A stretch of 7,390 bases of DNA from Acidobacteriaceae bacterium (lineage in GTDB: Bacteria > Acidobacteriota > Terriglobia > Terriglobales > Acidobacteriaceae): contig PLKR01000631.1 of the NCBI GenBank assembly GCA_003140655.1, forward strand, positions 11,638 to 19,027. The letters run 5' to 3'. The notes below the pieces were generated by a model. The model was given only the letters and a program-made list of their open reading frames with translations. It was not told the DNA's origin and searched no databases. A program made the position numbers and the translations under genes. Below, in pieces: positions 7,093 through 7,390 of this stretch (its first letter is position 1; each line of letters opens with the position of its first letter).

Positions 7093-7178
7093 CCTTGGCG
7101 AACTGCCACTTCCGGTGTGATAAATCTAGCACTGGAGCAATCCACTACCAATGCCTGTGGAAATTCACACTCCACCAC
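7035..7178 (-). pseudogene. Possible frameshifted N-terminal part of the 6805-7092 gene
   Basis: In a different minus-strand frame, a GTG at 7178 (or 7175) opens a 47-codon frame ending at TAA (7035-7037). Its first 29 codons include FPQALVVDCSSARFITPEV, which looks like the opening strand and following segment expected before the helix and 'SLLILADYQG' strand of the neighbouring frame. Joining the two frames near 7090-7097 gives about 124 residues, close to the family's usual size. After that point this frame continues as an unlikely sequence (CSPSSFVPLWRS). This suggests a one- or two-base indel, either real decay or a sequencing error. Confidence 0.35.
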
Positions 7179-7361
7179 TATCCGTTGCTACGTTTTGCTA
7201 CGTACGCACGCTGGAGTACAGAGCTACTTTCTGGTAAACTCCGTTCCAATTGAGTCTGGGTCGCGTCATGGGCCACTTGGCGTGCCTTCCCTTCATCTGG
7301 CAGAGCAGTGCCGGAAGCAGAATTCACGCAGACAAATCATTTTATCCGCAGGGGGGTAGCC
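7093..7361. other. Intergenic region between the small minus-strand gene and the right-edge start
   Basis: Apart from the possible N-terminal fragment at 7093-7178, nothing clearly coding is seen here. A + strand open frame (7054-7359) runs through it, but its composition and product look incidental. The stretch probably holds promoters for the flanking genes. Candidate boxes can be drawn, but none is convincing. Confidence 0.35.
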
Positions 7362-7390
7362 ATGGATGTGCACCCTGGGCCAGAGAAGCG
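7362..7390 (+). CDS. Possible start of a gene running off the right edge
   Basis: An ATG at 7362 follows an AGGGGGG tract (7350-7356) by about five nucleotides, which could serve as a ribosome-binding site. The only visible product is MDVHPGPEK, too short to assign to any family. The frame stays open to the window end. Confidence 0.3.

Noticed and set aside
7054..7359. 101-codon + strand open frame
   Set aside because: It runs antisense to the 7035-7178 fragment and the small gene's start; the product has no recognisable features.

Overview
The window looks like a fragment of a GC-rich bacterial chromosome. Its gene content (a YVTN-repeat propeller protein, a double-propeller Reg_prop/Y_Y_Y sensor fused to GGDEF, and an MHYT-PAS-GGDEF-EAL protein) would fit an Acidobacteriota-like or other environmental Gram-negative bacterium. 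That assignment is an inference from domain content; no rRNA or other phylogenetic marker is present.

Layout. At the left edge (1-559, + strand) is the 3' end of a gene for an asparagine/threonine-rich YVTN beta-propeller protein, built from near-identical 123-nt tandem units. It converges, across about 100 nt without an obvious terminator, on a large minus-strand block. That block (6368 down to 660) holds two c-di-GMP genes in the same direction, 30 nt apart, so almost certainly one operon. First comes an 893-aa integral-membrane MHYT sensor with PAS, GGDEF and EAL domains, in which both catalytic domains have their signature residues. Second comes a protein of about 998 aa with 14 Reg_prop-like motifs (two seven-bladed propellers), a Y_Y_Y domain, one membrane helix and a GGEEF-type diguanylate cyclase with an intact RxxD inhibitory site.

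Upstream of the operon (6369-6804) is a gene-poor stretch with several short inverted and direct repeats. Then comes a small minus-strand gene (7092-6805) that resembles SpoIIAA/STAS-SEC14-like small proteins. Its missing N-terminal part appears to lie in another frame just upstream (7178-7093), so it may be a frameshifted remnant. At the right edge an ATG at 7362 (+ strand) behind a purine-rich tract may begin another gene.

Working together: the operon would let the cell make and degrade c-di-GMP in response to two inputs. One is a membrane-embedded signal (MHYT, with ligand proposed in the family literature to be a gas or redox state via copper). The other is an extracytoplasmic ligand sensed by the propellers, which are the kind that sense glycans in Bacteroides hybrid two-component systems. 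The specific ligands cannot be read from the sequence.
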